A stretch of DNA of 64,000 bases, taken from assembly GCF_038751955.1 (NCBI RefSeq), contig NZ_JBCEXH010000004.1:62001-126000 (forward strand). The letters run 5' to 3'. Made by a program: the position numbers and the translations under genes. Each line of letters starts with the position of its first letter. Position 1 is the first letter of the stretch. Source of the stretch: Methanocalculus natronophilus. Its GTDB lineage: Archaea; Halobacteriota; Methanomicrobia; Methanomicrobiales; Methanocorpusculaceae. The notes beneath the pieces are model-generated. The model was not told where the DNA came from, ran no database searches, and was given only the letters and a program-made list of their open reading frames with translations. This document shows, in pieces, positions 1-8,498 of this stretch.

Positions 1-2
1 TG

Positions 3-743
3 CATACCATAGAGCGGGCATCTGCCCTGACAACACTATCACAGCCATGGGCTGATAAACTTAAGGAGTTTCATAAGAAGGAACATTCATATTCGGTCAC
101 AAATGGGTTCGATCCTGAAATGATGAATCCAGGTATACCTCTGTCTAAGAAGTTTAGAATTGTATATACTGGTACACTATACTATGGATATCAGGACCCT
201 GTGCAACTGTTCAGGGTGATGAGTGCATTAATCAGTTCAAATCAGATTGATCAGGAAGATATCTCTATTGAATTCTATGGTGGGGATAATGAATGGTTGG
301 AGACGTATATTTCCAGATATCAACTTCATGATGTGGTTATTCTCCATGGACGGGTTCCAAGGGAAACTGCCATTGAAGAACAGAGACGATCACAACTCCT
401 TCTTCTTCTGACATGGAATGAGCCGGGTGAAGATGGTGTAAGTACAGGAAAATTTTTTGATTATCTTGCAGCCAGACGTCCTATCTTATCAATCGGCTTT
501 ACAAATGGAGGGGTCGAGAATACTCTTCTCAAACAGACTCGTGCAGGTAAACACTTTTCAGATGAAGATGAACTTGAACGGTATCTTATTCAGGTCTATC
601 ATGAATTCAAACAAAAAGGGTTTGTTTCATATTATGGTATAAAGGAAGAGATCATGAAATTCAGCCATCTTGAGATGGCTAAAAAATTCTCACAGGTTTT
701 AAACCAATCTCTGGAGTCTTTTCCTGATAAAAGAGAGGGATAA
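3..743 (+). CDS. Glycosyltransferase, GT4-like, 5'-truncated by window edge
   Basis: The reading frame is open from the first bases, so the N-terminal half lies outside the window; the first in-frame ATG at 120 is internal. The visible part has the linker and C-terminal Rossmann domain typical of GT-B/GT4 enzymes: 'SVTNGFDPEMM' ahead of 'RIVYTGTLYYGYQDP', then a stretch running up to a 'SGKFFDYLAARRPIL'-like donor-binding segment (here STGKFFDYLAARRP). Such enzymes transfer sugars from nucleotide donors in surface polysaccharide or glycoprotein synthesis; the acceptor cannot be told. The gene is clearly more AT-rich than the top6 region next to it, which suggests it is the edge of a transferred surface-sugar cluster. 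Confidence 0.8.
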   Translation, partial: HTIERASALTTLSQPWADKLKEFHKKEHSYSVTNGFDPEMMNPGIPLSKKFRIVYTGTLYYGYQDPVQLFRVMSALISSNQIDQEDISIEFYGGDNEWLETYISRYQLHDVVILHGRVPRETAIEEQRRSQLLLLLTWNEPGEDGVSTGKFFDYLAARRPILSIGFTNGGVENTLLKQTRAGKHFSDEDELERYLIQVYHEFKQKGFVSYYGIKEEIMKFSHLEMAKKFSQVLNQSLESFPDKREG

Positions 744-804
744 GCTATTCAATATCACAATCCATTACCCTGTAGTTAAACAATTCAGTGTATCTCCTTA
801 CTCT

Positions 805-1908
805 TCACACAACCCCCATCTCTCTCAACCTCTTCGGCAGATACTCCCCCGTCACAAAGTCCAGCCCCCGTGCCGCAAACGCCTGCTGCTCCGACTTCAG
901 CCCCATCGACAACTGAAGGTTAATCTGCTCGCGCCAGTAATCCGTTGCAAACCGGGGGTCGGTCAGCTCCGCCTTCAGGGCGGCGATGTCCTGCTCGCTT
1001 AAACTGTCGGCAGGGAGGTCATAGTCCCGGATGTCCGAGGGCTGGACGCCGATGAACCGGGCCGCCGGGGTGGCGAGGAGCTCGGACATATGCGCACTCT
1101 TGATGGAGCCATAGGCGATCGATGCATAGATCCGGTAACTCCAGGGATCGCCGTCGGTGAAGATGAGGATCGGGAGGCCGAGCTCCTCATTCAGCTTCTT
1201 CAGCATCCGCCGGGTGGACCGTGCCGGCTGCCCCTTCAGGTGGAGGAGGATTGCGCCAAATTCGTCATCAAAGCCATTCTCCTGGAGACGGGCATACATA
1301 CCGCCGGTCTCCATCGCAATGACGAACTTCGCGTCATGGTCGATCAGATCAACATTGCCGACATTATTTGGGATGGAATACCCGGCCTCCCCCACATCAT
1401 CCCGGCAGTGTATCTCACGGATCCCACGGCGGGTCGACTCCCGGAGTCTGAGAGGGCCAAAGATCGTTGCCCCATCCTCCTCAGGCCGGAGATGGAAGGC
1501 TTCGCGTTCAAGTGCGGTGACGATCTCAAGATCCTCAACTAAATAGTTGCTCTCATCCTGTGCCGTGAACTTCGCCTTCTTCCATGATTCAGAGATATAG
1601 TACATCTCCCTCAGCGTCGAGGAGCGGTTCTCTGTGAGCTGGCCCTTTAGAAACCCGATCACATACGCCATCTTCAGAAGATGGATCGCACTCCGGGCAG
1701 TCGATGCAGACCGGGTGCTCTCCTTCTCCCCGTACTTCCAGACGTCAGTTGCCTCATCATAGGCGATATTCTGTTTTGTCCGGGTCGGTAGCCGGATCGA
1801 GGGGATCTCGCCATCTGCGATCTGGTCATACCACGCACTCGCAATGCCGACGAGGCGGTTGATAGTGTGTGTGTTCTTCTGTTGATCGCTTTCTGATAGT
1901 TCTTTCAA
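805..1908 (-). CDS. top6A: DNA topoisomerase VI subunit A
   Basis: This is the Spo11-like DNA-cleaving subunit of the A2B2 type IIB topoisomerase, 367 residues, the normal length. The winged-helix 5Y-CAP domain has the catalytic tyrosine in 'LREMYYISE' (Tyr103/104; the second aligns with Spo11 Tyr135). The Toprim domain has Glu199 in 'AMETGGMY' and the D-x-D pair in 'TDGDPWS' (251/253) for Mg2+. The start is a TTG preceded by AGAGGA. It normally sits next to top6B; here about 1.3 kb of toxin-antitoxin and non-coding DNA separates the two, so it probably has its own promoter. Confidence 0.96.
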   Translation of the reverse strand: MKELSESDQQKNTHTINRLVGIASAWYDQIADGEIPSIRLPTRTKQNIAYDEATDVWKYGEKESTRSASTARSAIHLLKMAYVIGFLKGQLTENRSSTLREMYYISESWKKAKFTAQDESNYLVEDLEIVTALEREAFHLRPEEDGATIFGPLRLRESTRRGIREIHCRDDVGEAGYSIPNNVGNVDLIDHDAKFVIAMETGGMYARLQENGFDDEFGAILLHLKGQPARSTRRMLKKLNEELGLPILIFTDGDPWSYRIYASIAYGSIKSAHMSELLATPAARFIGVQPSDIRDYDLPADSLSEQDIAALKAELTDPRFATDYWREQINLQLSMGLKSEQQAFAARGLDFVTGEYLPKRLREMGVV

Positions 1909-1993
1909 TGTGGGTTCCTCTGTGACAATTCTTTCTCTAATCGAAATGTTCGGGAATATGGATTTTTTGGTAGATGATTGCTACTTTATAGTC

Positions 1994-2323
1994 TCATAAT
2001 ATTTTTTTGAGCAAACTAACTAAAGGGGGAAGATCTTTGTTTACAGTGTCCCAGACAATATCTATGTCTATATCAAAATAACCGTGGATAAGTCTGTTTC
2101 TCATTCCAATCATATGGCTCCATGGAACCTCTGGATGATCCAATTTATATTTTTTTGAAACGTGATTGGCTGCCTCACCAATTATCTCAAGAAGTCTGAT
2201 AAGTGCAAGGGAGTAGACATCATCTCCATGGAGGTCTTTTTTACTTATCTCCTGAGAGATCTCAATCGCCTTTTCAGCCGCATCAATTGCATGGCGAATG
2301 TACACTGTATCGTTATGTTGCAT
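1994..2323 (-). CDS. hepT: HepT-like toxin (HEPN domain RNase)
   Basis: A small all-helical HEPN protein (DUF86 type). Near the C terminus it has 'RNRLIHGYFDID', which matches the R-X4-H-X-Y motif: Arg and His form the RNase site, and the Tyr is the residue that MntA-type enzymes adenylylate in studied pairs. It lies just downstream of mntA and the two overlap by 11 nt if the ATG at 2323 is used; an in-frame GTG at 2335 would lengthen the overlap. Family members cleave RNA (tRNA in the studied cases) and are silenced by the partner. It is AT-rich compared with the flanking top6 genes, in keeping with a mobile module. Confidence 0.88.
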   Translation of the reverse strand: MQHNDTVYIRHAIDAAEKAIEISQEISKKDLHGDDVYSLALIRLLEIIGEAANHVSKKYKLDHPEVPWSHMIGMRNRLIHGYFDIDIDIVWDTVNKDLPPLVSLLKKIL

Positions 2324-2621
2324 AACAGACTTCACACGAATTTATGACATCATCTCTGAAATATCTACTCAAATCTTTCGGTGTCCTGATATCAATCTTC
2401 CTTCCTCCAAAGAGTTCAGATAATTCTTCTTCCATTGAAAATATTGTAAAAAATCCGGGGGTTTTTCCCTCTTCAAACTCGATAAGGACGTCGATATCAC
2501 TTTCTCTCGAAAAATCTTCTCTGAGAACCGATCCAAAAAGGGCCAGGCGTCGAATATAATACTTCTTGCAGAAGTCTGCAATCTCCTCATGGGGGATGGG
2601 TACCTGCGGGCTTTGTGTCAT
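2313..2621 (-). CDS. mntA: MntA-like nucleotidyltransferase antitoxin
   Basis: A 102-residue minimal nucleotidyltransferase. 'LFGSVLREDFSRESDIDVLI' gives a perfect G-S-X10-D-X-D catalytic motif, and a later acidic residue in 'GRKIDIRTPKD' supplies the third metal ligand. MNT antitoxins use ATP to AMPylate the Tyr of the HepT partner. The gene is upstream of and overlaps hepT, the usual order. No Shine-Dalgarno is visible before the ATG at 2621, so the transcript may be leaderless. Both active sites look intact, so the pair is probably functional. Confidence 0.88.
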   Translation of the reverse strand: MTQSPQVPIPHEEIADFCKKYYIRRLALFGSVLREDFSRESDIDVLIEFEEGKTPGFFTIFSMEEELSELFGGRKIDIRTPKDLSRYFRDDVINSCEVCYAT

Positions 2622-2718
2622 ATTGATCTACTCATAGTATCTCTATTCAGCAAAGAGATAAATTTCTGTCGGCATATAATCGCAATTGGATGCCTTGATA
2701 GAATAAGACCCACTCAGA

Positions 2719-2830
2719 CTCCGCGGGGGGGCACCGCTCAACCCCCGCTCCGTCTTCGGGGTTGGCGATCCAAACGGTCACCGAGCGGGTGCTGTTCGCA
2801 CCCGCCATTGGGATTAGGCCGCTATCGCGC
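2719..2830. other. Strongly folding GC-rich non-coding stretch, possible structured RNA or repeat
   Basis: It lies in a gene-free stretch (about 2622-3052) between mntA and the broken hicB. It contains GCGGGTGC (2785-2792), TGTTC, GCACCCGC (2798-2805), a perfect 8-bp hairpin. CAACCCC (2739-2745) pairs with GGGGTTG (2758-2764). GCGGGTGC can also pair with GCACCGC at 2731-2737 as part of a longer stem (2731-2739 with 2783-2792, one bulge), so two folds compete. GCGGGGG (2723-2729) with CCCCCGC (2742-2748) is a further alternative. No convincing protein is encoded in any frame. The rest of the gene-free stretch shows nothing recognisable. Confidence 0.4.
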
Positions 2831-3052
2831 CTATTTCTTGTTACTGCTCTCTCCCTCTCCATCAAACACTGGTTCTCATCCACTGTTGCGTGTGAAGAAG
2901 AGATCCGGTCAAATCTCATCTTAAAAGGATATCCGGTGGGAAACAGTCTCTAGCACGGCAGCTCTCGTTCGTGCAGGAATACAGGTCTGATCCCGAACTA
3001 CTCATGTTGTGAAATATTGTATGAGTTCTGTAGGTCTTATGTCCCGATCTGC

Positions 3053-3219
3053 TCATTCCCCTTCCAGAATCAGGTGTAGCACTTCATGTATATTGGCGAG
3101 ATATTGGCAAGAACCTCCTCATAGGTGTCACCCTGGGCGTAGCATCCCTGGACTGCTGGTATATGGGCGAAATAGCCATCGTCGTCCTTTTCAACTGAGA
3201 TCACAAAACCCCTCTCCAT
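3053..3219 (-). pseudogene. hicB: HicB-like antitoxin, frameshifted by an 11-nt duplication
   Basis: From the ATG at 3219 the product reads 'MERGFVISVEKDDDGYF', then 'HIPAVQGCYAQGDTYEEVL', the beta-strand core of HicB antitoxins. After 'EEVLANI' the frame runs into 'SPIYMKCYT' and stops at 3070. At that point GCCAATATCTC is followed directly by GCCAATATACATG. Removing the 11-nt unit restores 'EEVLANIHEVLHLILEGE' and a stop at 3053-3055, the expected HicB helix. An upstream in-frame ATG at 3252 directly follows the top6B stop. No HicA (dsRNA-binding fold toxin) is visible on either side, so this looks like the decayed remnant of a TA pair. Confidence 0.75.
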
Positions 3220-3253
3220 GCATCGACCCTCTTCCATCCATCTACCCCCCACC

Positions 3254-5056
3254 TCACTCCAGAAGGTCCATCACCACCATCTGCGACTCATCCATCCCCT
3301 GCACCGTCAGGCTGCCGCCACCGGCACCCGGATACTGTGTCGCCCATGAAGCAGCCGGCTCAAGTGCGACCCGCCAGCACTTTGTCACCTCGCCATCAAG
3401 ATCAGTTGAAAAGTCCGGGGCAACCGTTGCTCCCTCCCCGGAATCATTTGAGATGTCATAGAGAGTCAGTTCAACTGTCTTTGTGGTGTGGTTATCAATT
3501 CGTATCTGCACCCTTCCATCAAGAAGCCCGCGTTTCACCACCACCCGCCGCATGATCCGCCCTTCAATTGCGGCGGTCTCAGGCACCGGCTTCCCGACGA
3601 TCTCTGCAACCTTGTCTGCAATATCCGGTATGATCGCACAGACCGCACGGGCACGATCCTCAGCAATCCGGCTTCTGTCCCGGCGGGAGAGGAACGCCTT
3701 CAGGTCGCGGCCAAGATCCTGGAGTGCGAGCACGATCTCTTTCTCTATCTCAGGGATGGAGGCGACCGCATCCTTGCTCTCACTGGTAAAGGGCACATTG
3801 GTCGAGGCGATATGCACGAGAATCAGCACCGGACCCTGGGGCAGACCGGACTGGGCAATCCCATAACTCTTCCAGTTCACCGAGGCAACCGACTGGGTAA
3901 TGGCACAGGCTCCCTGCTGGTACAGGAGCGGCACCCGGTTTGCAAACCGCATGATCCGGGCTGAACCCTCTGCCTCAAGCCGCCCTCCATACCCGATTGC
4001 CGCCTCCACCACAAATGAGTGGCCTGAGAAGACGCCCGGCGCCCGGCTTCTGGACTTCACAAAATCAAGGGCAAACTCCTTCTCAAGGCCGGAGAGGATC
4101 AGTTCCTCTCCAATCGGGGAGAGGCAGGTGGACGCAGGTGGAGCCGGGATCCTCACCTCCTGCATGGCAGCGAGGATCTTCTTCAGGTTCTGCGGGTCAA
4201 GGTCAGCGGCCCGTGCAGATGCAGGCACTCGAGCATGGGCGAGGATCTCTGTTGCCGTCTTCTTCCCGACCCTTGAAAACTCCTCCTGGAGAAATGTTTC
4301 AACTGTTGCATCACTCGCAGCAGCCATCCTCTTTAAAATCCCAAACTCAATCCCGTATGGATGCGGCCTGATAGACTGCGGGCATGGCGGAATATCTCCT
4401 GAAACCCGTTCAAATACCGTTCCCTCGGAATCAATCTCGATCCGGAACCGGGCATGGGGGTTCACAATAGAGGTATATTTCAGGTACTCAAGCAGCCGCT
4501 TCTTTGCCGAGATCGAACTTTCAAACTCAAGCTCAATCCTTGTTCCATGCGGAAGCGCCCATTCTATCTCCTCGTGGGAGAGCACATCCGGCTCATTTGT
4601 CCGGGTGTTGATCATCAGGGAGAATTTATGAGCCTTCGTCTTCGCGCTGGTGCGCGATATCACCGTGGCAGGAACTCCGCTCGTCAGTTGTGCATAGAGG
4701 ACTGCTGCTGATATCCCAATCCCCTGCTGCCCCCTGCTCTGGCGCACCTGGTGGAACCGCGATCCATAGAGGAGCTTCCCAAAGACAAACGGCACCTGCT
4801 GCGGGACGATGCCTGGGCCGTTATCCTCAACAGCGATTGTGAATGTCCCTGACTCAGTCTTTCTGATGATCACCAGGATATCGGGGAGGACTGCTGCCTC
4901 CTCGCAGGCGTCAAGGGCATTATCGATTGCCTCCTTCAGCGTGGTAATCAGGCCGCGTATCGGCGAATCAAATCCAAGCAGATGCTTGTTCTTCTCAAAG
5001 AACTCGGCGACACTGATGCTTTTCTGTTGTTTTGCAAGTTCCTCAGCAAGTACCAC
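3254..5056 (-). CDS. top6B: DNA topoisomerase VI subunit B
   Basis: The ATP-binding GHKL subunit of topoisomerase VI. It begins 'LAEELAKQQKSISVAEFFEK', the family hallmark, then 'LKEAIDNALDACEEA' (Mg2+-binding Asn), 'VEDNGPGIV' and 'GQQGIGISAAVL' for ATP binding. The helix-2-turn-helix and transducer domains follow, with a C-terminal Ig-like extension of the kind found in methanogen Top6B. An ATG at 5080 would overlap hisS by 38 nt. I prefer the GTG at 5056, which has GGGGTGG a few bases upstream and puts the conserved N terminus at the start. It is coupled to hisS by a 14-nt overlap; top6A does not follow directly. Confidence 0.95.
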   Translation of the reverse strand: MVLAEELAKQQKSISVAEFFEKNKHLLGFDSPIRGLITTLKEAIDNALDACEEAAVLPDILVIIRKTESGTFTIAVEDNGPGIVPQQVPFVFGKLLYGSRFHQVRQSRGQQGIGISAAVLYAQLTSGVPATVISRTSAKTKAHKFSLMINTRTNEPDVLSHEEIEWALPHGTRIELEFESSISAKKRLLEYLKYTSIVNPHARFRIEIDSEGTVFERVSGDIPPCPQSIRPHPYGIEFGILKRMAAASDATVETFLQEEFSRVGKKTATEILAHARVPASARAADLDPQNLKKILAAMQEVRIPAPPASTCLSPIGEELILSGLEKEFALDFVKSRSRAPGVFSGHSFVVEAAIGYGGRLEAEGSARIMRFANRVPLLYQQGACAITQSVASVNWKSYGIAQSGLPQGPVLILVHIASTNVPFTSESKDAVASIPEIEKEIVLALQDLGRDLKAFLSRRDRSRIAEDRARAVCAIIPDIADKVAEIVGKPVPETAAIEGRIMRRVVVKRGLLDGRVQIRIDNHTTKTVELTLYDISNDSGEGATVAPDFSTDLDGEVTKCWRVALEPAASWATQYPGAGGGSLTVQGMDESQMVVMDLLE

Positions 5057-6266
5057 TGCCAACCACCCCGGCGACAGCATCCTGAATTGTCACCATCTCC
5101 TGCTCTCCGGTTGCCAGGTTCCTGAGTGTCACCATCCCGGCTTCTGCCTCGCGAGCACCGATCACAACAACATAATCGGCATGTTTTGCCGCCTGCGAGA
5201 GCTGGGCAGAGAGGCTTCGTCCAAGCAGATCAGCAATCGTCCGGACCCCTGCCGTTCTGAATGCAGCAGCAACCGAGATCCCATATCTCCGCCCCTCAGG
5301 CGTGGTCGCAACTGCAACCGTGCAGGGACGCTTCACCAGAGTCTCCCCCCGTGAGACCATCACACGGTCAAAGCCGATGGCAAACCCGCAGGAGGGGGTA
5401 TCTTCGCCGCCAAAGAGGTGTGCAAGGCGGTAGGCGCCTCCACCCATAATCTGGTTCTCGGCCCCAAGGTTCTCAGCAAATGCCTCAAAGACCGATCCGG
5501 TATAGTAATCAAGGCCACGGGCGATCCCAAAATTCTGGACAAACGGCACGCCGTGCGCCTCAAGCATCCCAAACGTCTCCCTGATCCGTTCCTCCTCAGG
5601 GATTGGTCCGGTGATTGCAAAGGCATCATCCAGTGTCTTTGACTCGATTAATGCCCTGAGATTCAGACTGAGATCAGCATCCAGATCGATCTCCTCAAGC
5701 GCACCATAGTCACGCTTGTCAAGGCAGCCACGCACCTGCTTCTGCAGAACGGGATCAAGGTTCGCAAGCAGGCTCCGCATCATCGCAAGATCCCCAACAC
5801 GAAGCTCAAACGATACACCCGCAGACCTCAGAAGATCATGGCCGACTGCCATCACCTCGGCATCTGCATATGCAGAATCCGCTCCGATCAGCTCCACACC
5901 AAACTGCCAGAACTGCCGGTATCTCCCTTTCTGGGGCCGTTCATACCGGAAACAGTCTCCCATATAATACCAGCGGACCGGTTTTTTCAGGACTTTCGCC
6001 TCATTCACGTACATCCTGAGAACCGGGGCTGTCAGCTCAGGCCGAAGGGAAATATCCCGTCCACCCTTATCCTGGAAGGCATACATCTCCCCAACGATAC
6101 CCTCGCCTGACCGTGTGGTGAAGAGTTCAAGATGTTCAAATGCCGGGGTTGCAATCTCCCGGTATCCCCAGCATGAGACGGCCTTTCGCATGGCTGCCTC
6201 GATACTCCTTCGCCCTTCAAGCTCATCAGGAAAAAAATCACGTGTTCCTCTTGGTCTCTGAATCAT
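5043..6266 (-). CDS. hisS: Histidyl-tRNA synthetase
   Basis: A class II aminoacyl-tRNA synthetase that charges tRNA-His, 407 residues. Motif 2 is visible as 'YYMGDCFRYERPQKGRYRQF', the histidine-specific signature as 'RGLDYYTGSVFE', and motif 3 around 'CGFAIGFDRV'. The C-terminal anticodon-binding domain follows. An in-frame start 15 nt upstream exists, but 'MIQRPRGTRDF' at 6266 is the family N terminus and is preceded by GGTG. The gene overlaps the start of top6B and is 21 nt from the small membrane protein gene upstream, so the three may be co-transcribed. Confidence 0.96.
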   Translation of the reverse strand: MIQRPRGTRDFFPDELEGRRSIEAAMRKAVSCWGYREIATPAFEHLELFTTRSGEGIVGEMYAFQDKGGRDISLRPELTAPVLRMYVNEAKVLKKPVRWYYMGDCFRYERPQKGRYRQFWQFGVELIGADSAYADAEVMAVGHDLLRSAGVSFELRVGDLAMMRSLLANLDPVLQKQVRGCLDKRDYGALEEIDLDADLSLNLRALIESKTLDDAFAITGPIPEEERIRETFGMLEAHGVPFVQNFGIARGLDYYTGSVFEAFAENLGAENQIMGGGAYRLAHLFGGEDTPSCGFAIGFDRVMVSRGETLVKRPCTVAVATTPEGRRYGISVAAAFRTAGVRTIADLLGRSLSAQLSQAAKHADYVVVIGAREAEAGMVTLRNLATGEQEMVTIQDAVAGVVGSGTC

Positions 6267-6287
6267 CACGCACCACTTCATTCGATA

Positions 6288-6593
6288 TTATCTCTTCTTT
6301 ACCGTTGCCGCACCGAAGAACCGTGTCAATGCATCCTCATCGGTCCAGATCCGCTCCCGTTCATCCTTCCCCTGCAGGTAGAGTGCAAGCAGTACAAGAC
6401 CTATCCCAAGGAATGGCTGGCCAAACCACGCAGCAGCAATCCCGGCAGTTGCAGCAGCGCTGAAGAGGACTCCCCGGACTGCCGCTCTCCGGTACCCTGC
6501 ATATCCGGTCCGCCCGTAGATCCGGAGATCACGCAGCCAGAGGAATATGGTGACGGCGGCTCCAAAACAGGTGACAAGAAAGAGGATATCCAT
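6288..6593 (-). CDS. Small membrane protein, unknown function
   Basis: A 101-residue protein that I cannot assign to a family. It has an N-terminal hydrophobic segment (about residues 2-20), a basic central stretch 'RIYGRTGYAGYRRAAVR', two further hydrophobic segments (about 41-75) and a charged C-terminal tail. It is therefore likely a small integral membrane protein with its tail in the cytoplasm. It is directly upstream of hisS and divergent from larB; the 30-odd bases between must hold promoters in both directions. Confidence 0.6.
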   Translation of the reverse strand: MDILFLVTCFGAAVTIFLWLRDLRIYGRTGYAGYRRAAVRGVLFSAAATAGIAAAWFGQPFLGIGLVLLALYLQGKDERERIWTDEDALTRFFGAATVKKR

Positions 6594-6636
6594 ACAATGA
6601 ACTTATTATGCGCCTCGTCCCTTGATAATAGTGACC

Positions 6637-7407
6637 ATGCCAATGAACCAACGCCTGGTACAACTCCTTGAAGATGTCCGATCCGGCCGCTCTACCCCTG
6701 AAGAGGCAGCAGAGCAGATCGGCGGCCTCAGGATAGAAGAGGTTGGCGCACTCGCCCGGCTCGATCTCGGCAGACAGATCCGCTGCGGCATACCTGAGGT
6801 GGTGCTTGCAGAAGGAAAGGATACCCCGCATCTTGCAAAGATCATGCGGCGGTATGCAGAAACAACCGGCCGCTGCCTTGCGAGCAGGGCAACAGAGGAA
6901 CAGGCAGCTGCAATACAAGAGGCAGCACCTGATCTCACCTGCGAGTATCATCCTGATGCCCGGATCATCATCCTCTCGGATGGCCGGATGAGACCGTCCA
7001 CCGGCGGAACTGTGGCTATTATCACCGCCGGTACATCAGATATCCGCGTGGCAGAAGAAGCACGGATCATTGCAGAGGAGATGGGATGCAGCACACTCAC
7101 GGCATATGATGTCGGTGCTGCAGGTATTCACCGGCTCTTTCCGGCCCTCCAGGCCCTCCGGGATGCAGATGTCTATATCGTCTGCGCCGGGAGGGAAGGA
7201 ACGCTCCCTGCTGTTGTTGCAGGCCTTGTTGGCCGGCCTGTCATCGGGGTGCCTGTCTCGGTCGGGTATGGGTACATGGGCAAAGGCGAAGCGGCACTTG
7301 CCAGCATGCTCCAGTCATGTGCGGTGCTTGCGGTCGTCAATATTGATGCAGGCTTCACTGCCGGGGCATTTGCGGCACAGATCGCCAATGGAGCAGAAAA
7401 ACCATGA
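6637..7407 (+). CDS. larB: LarB-like pyridinium-3,5-biscarboxylic acid mononucleotide synthase (PurE-related)
   Basis: LarB carboxylates the pyridinium ring of nicotinic acid adenine dinucleotide and releases AMP, the first step to the nickel-pincer nucleotide cofactor of LarA-type racemases. The N-terminal helical part '[19 protein letters not shown]' and the C-terminal PurE-like half ('[14 protein letters not shown]', '[18 protein letters not shown]', '[15 protein letters not shown]') match the family, about 256 residues. Starts at 6622 (TTG), 6637 and 6643 are all possible. The stop overlaps the nadM start by 4 nt (ATGA). No larA, larC or larE is in the window. Confidence 0.88.
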   Translation: MPMNQRLVQLLEDVRSGRSTPEEAAEQIGGLRIEEVGALARLDLGRQIRCGIPEVVLAEGKDTPHLAKIMRRYAETTGRCLASRATEEQAAAIQEAAPDLTCEYHPDARIIILSDGRMRPSTGGTVAIITAGTSDIRVAEEARIIAEEMGCSTLTAYDVGAAGIHRLFPALQALRDADVYIVCAGREGTLPAVVAGLVGRPVIGVPVSVGYGYMGKGEAALASMLQSCAVLAVVNIDAGFTAGAFAAQIANGAEKP

Positions 7408-7916
7408 AACGCGGCTTTTACATCGGGCGCTTCCAGCCATACCATAACGGCCATCAGGCAGTGCTGGAAGGAATCGCCAGGGAGGTTGATGAGATCATCA
7501 TCGGTGTCGGGAGCGCCCAGCTCTCCCATGATGCTGAGAATCCGTTCACCGCGGGAGAGCGGGTGCTGATGATCACCCGCGCGCTTGAGGATATCGGCTG
7601 TCCGTTCTACGTGATCCCGATTGAGGATCTCAGGAGAAACGCCCTCTGGGTTGCCCATGTCACCTCGATGACACCGCCCTTTGACATCTGCTATACCTCA
7701 AACCCGCTTGTTATCCAGCTCTTCAGGGAAGCGGGCATCAATGTGCAGTCCCCGCCCATGTACCGCCGCGAAACCCTCTCCGGAACAGCGATCCGTCGGC
7801 TGATCCTGGCTAAAGGAGCGTGGGAACACTGTGTTCCGGAAGCAGTTGTCCATGTCATCCGGGAGATCAGGGGTGTTGAGCGGATACAGACGATCGCAGA
7901 GAATGATTATGAATAA
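7404..7916 (+). CDS. nadM: Nicotinamide/nicotinate-nucleotide adenylyltransferase
   Basis: The archaeal-type NMN adenylyltransferase makes NAD+ (or NaAD) from the mononucleotide and ATP. The nucleotidylyltransferase signature is at the N terminus, '[13 protein letters not shown]', and the second ATP motif appears as '[10 protein letters not shown]'; 170 residues is the usual length. The start is fixed by the ATGA overlap with larB. Archaeal NadM enzymes often accept the acid form, whose product NaAD is the LarB substrate, so the pair makes biochemical sense. Confidence 0.94.
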   Translation: MKRGFYIGRFQPYHNGHQAVLEGIAREVDEIIIGVGSAQLSHDAENPFTAGERVLMITRALEDIGCPFYVIPIEDLRRNALWVAHVTSMTPPFDICYTSNPLVIQLFREAGINVQSPPMYRRETLSGTAIRRLILAKGAWEHCVPEAVVHVIREIRGVERIQTIAENDYE

Positions 7917-8079
7917 CTCAAAATCCCCAAGAGAACGATCTGATCCTCCAATGGCAGTCCTATTGGAATTGGCGCATATACCGGAATTGACGCCTGCACA
8001 CACAATGGCCGGAGAGCCTGATAGAACAGCCGGATGAAACCGATTGAATATTTTGCCTTCAGCACAAGGAAGTATACGT

Positions 8080-8433
8080 ATGGTCTCTACAAAAGAAACT
8101 CCACATTTTGCAGAACTGATTAACCGGTACTGGTACCTGACTCCGGGTGTTGCAATCTTTGGGGTGGTGCTCAGTTTCTTTGGCATCACGCTCCCCCTGC
8201 CGTTCATTGTCGAACCGGGCATCTGGGGCTGTATCATCTCGTCATTCCTCCTCTTCGGCATGGCGTTTGCCGATCCAAAGCGGGATCTGGTCTCGATGTT
8301 CACCCCGCTCTATGCATTCATATTCTTTGTTGTTCCAAGTGAATTTCCGCAGGAACTCCCATTGATGACCCTCTTCACAGTGACGATCATCGTCCTGACC
8401 GCCCGGCTCCAGCACCGGATCAGGAACATATAG
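8080..8433 (+). CDS. Membrane protein, unknown function
   Basis: A roughly 117-residue protein with four hydrophobic segments in the pattern short cytoplasmic N terminus, helix ('YLTPGVAIFGVVLSFFGI'), helix ('GIWGCIISSFLLFGMAF'), helix ('PLYAFIFFVVP') and helix ('LMTLFTVTIIVLTA'), ending in a basic tail. I do not recognise the family. The ATG at 8080 lies after AAGGAAGT; an in-frame TTG at 8044 would add 12 uncharged residues and is less likely. The 163 bp between nadM and this gene show nothing else. Confidence 0.65.
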   Translation: MVSTKETPHFAELINRYWYLTPGVAIFGVVLSFFGITLPLPFIVEPGIWGCIISSFLLFGMAFADPKRDLVSMFTPLYAFIFFVVPSEFPQELPLMTLFTVTIIVLTARLQHRIRNI

Positions 8434-8498
8434 AAGAGAGTCGGCAGCTCAAATCAGGCTCCCCCCTGATAATCTTTTAGAATCTCTGTAATTTTCTC

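Noticed and set aside
2589-2953. Plus- and minus-strand frames of 60-110 codons in the GC-rich gap
   Set aside because: No family features; they arise from the structured sequence, and the frames conflict with each other.
2940-3050. Search for HicA downstream of hicB
   Set aside because: The overlapping ATG reads a basic peptide without the HicA 'G-S-H' motif, so no toxin gene is claimed.
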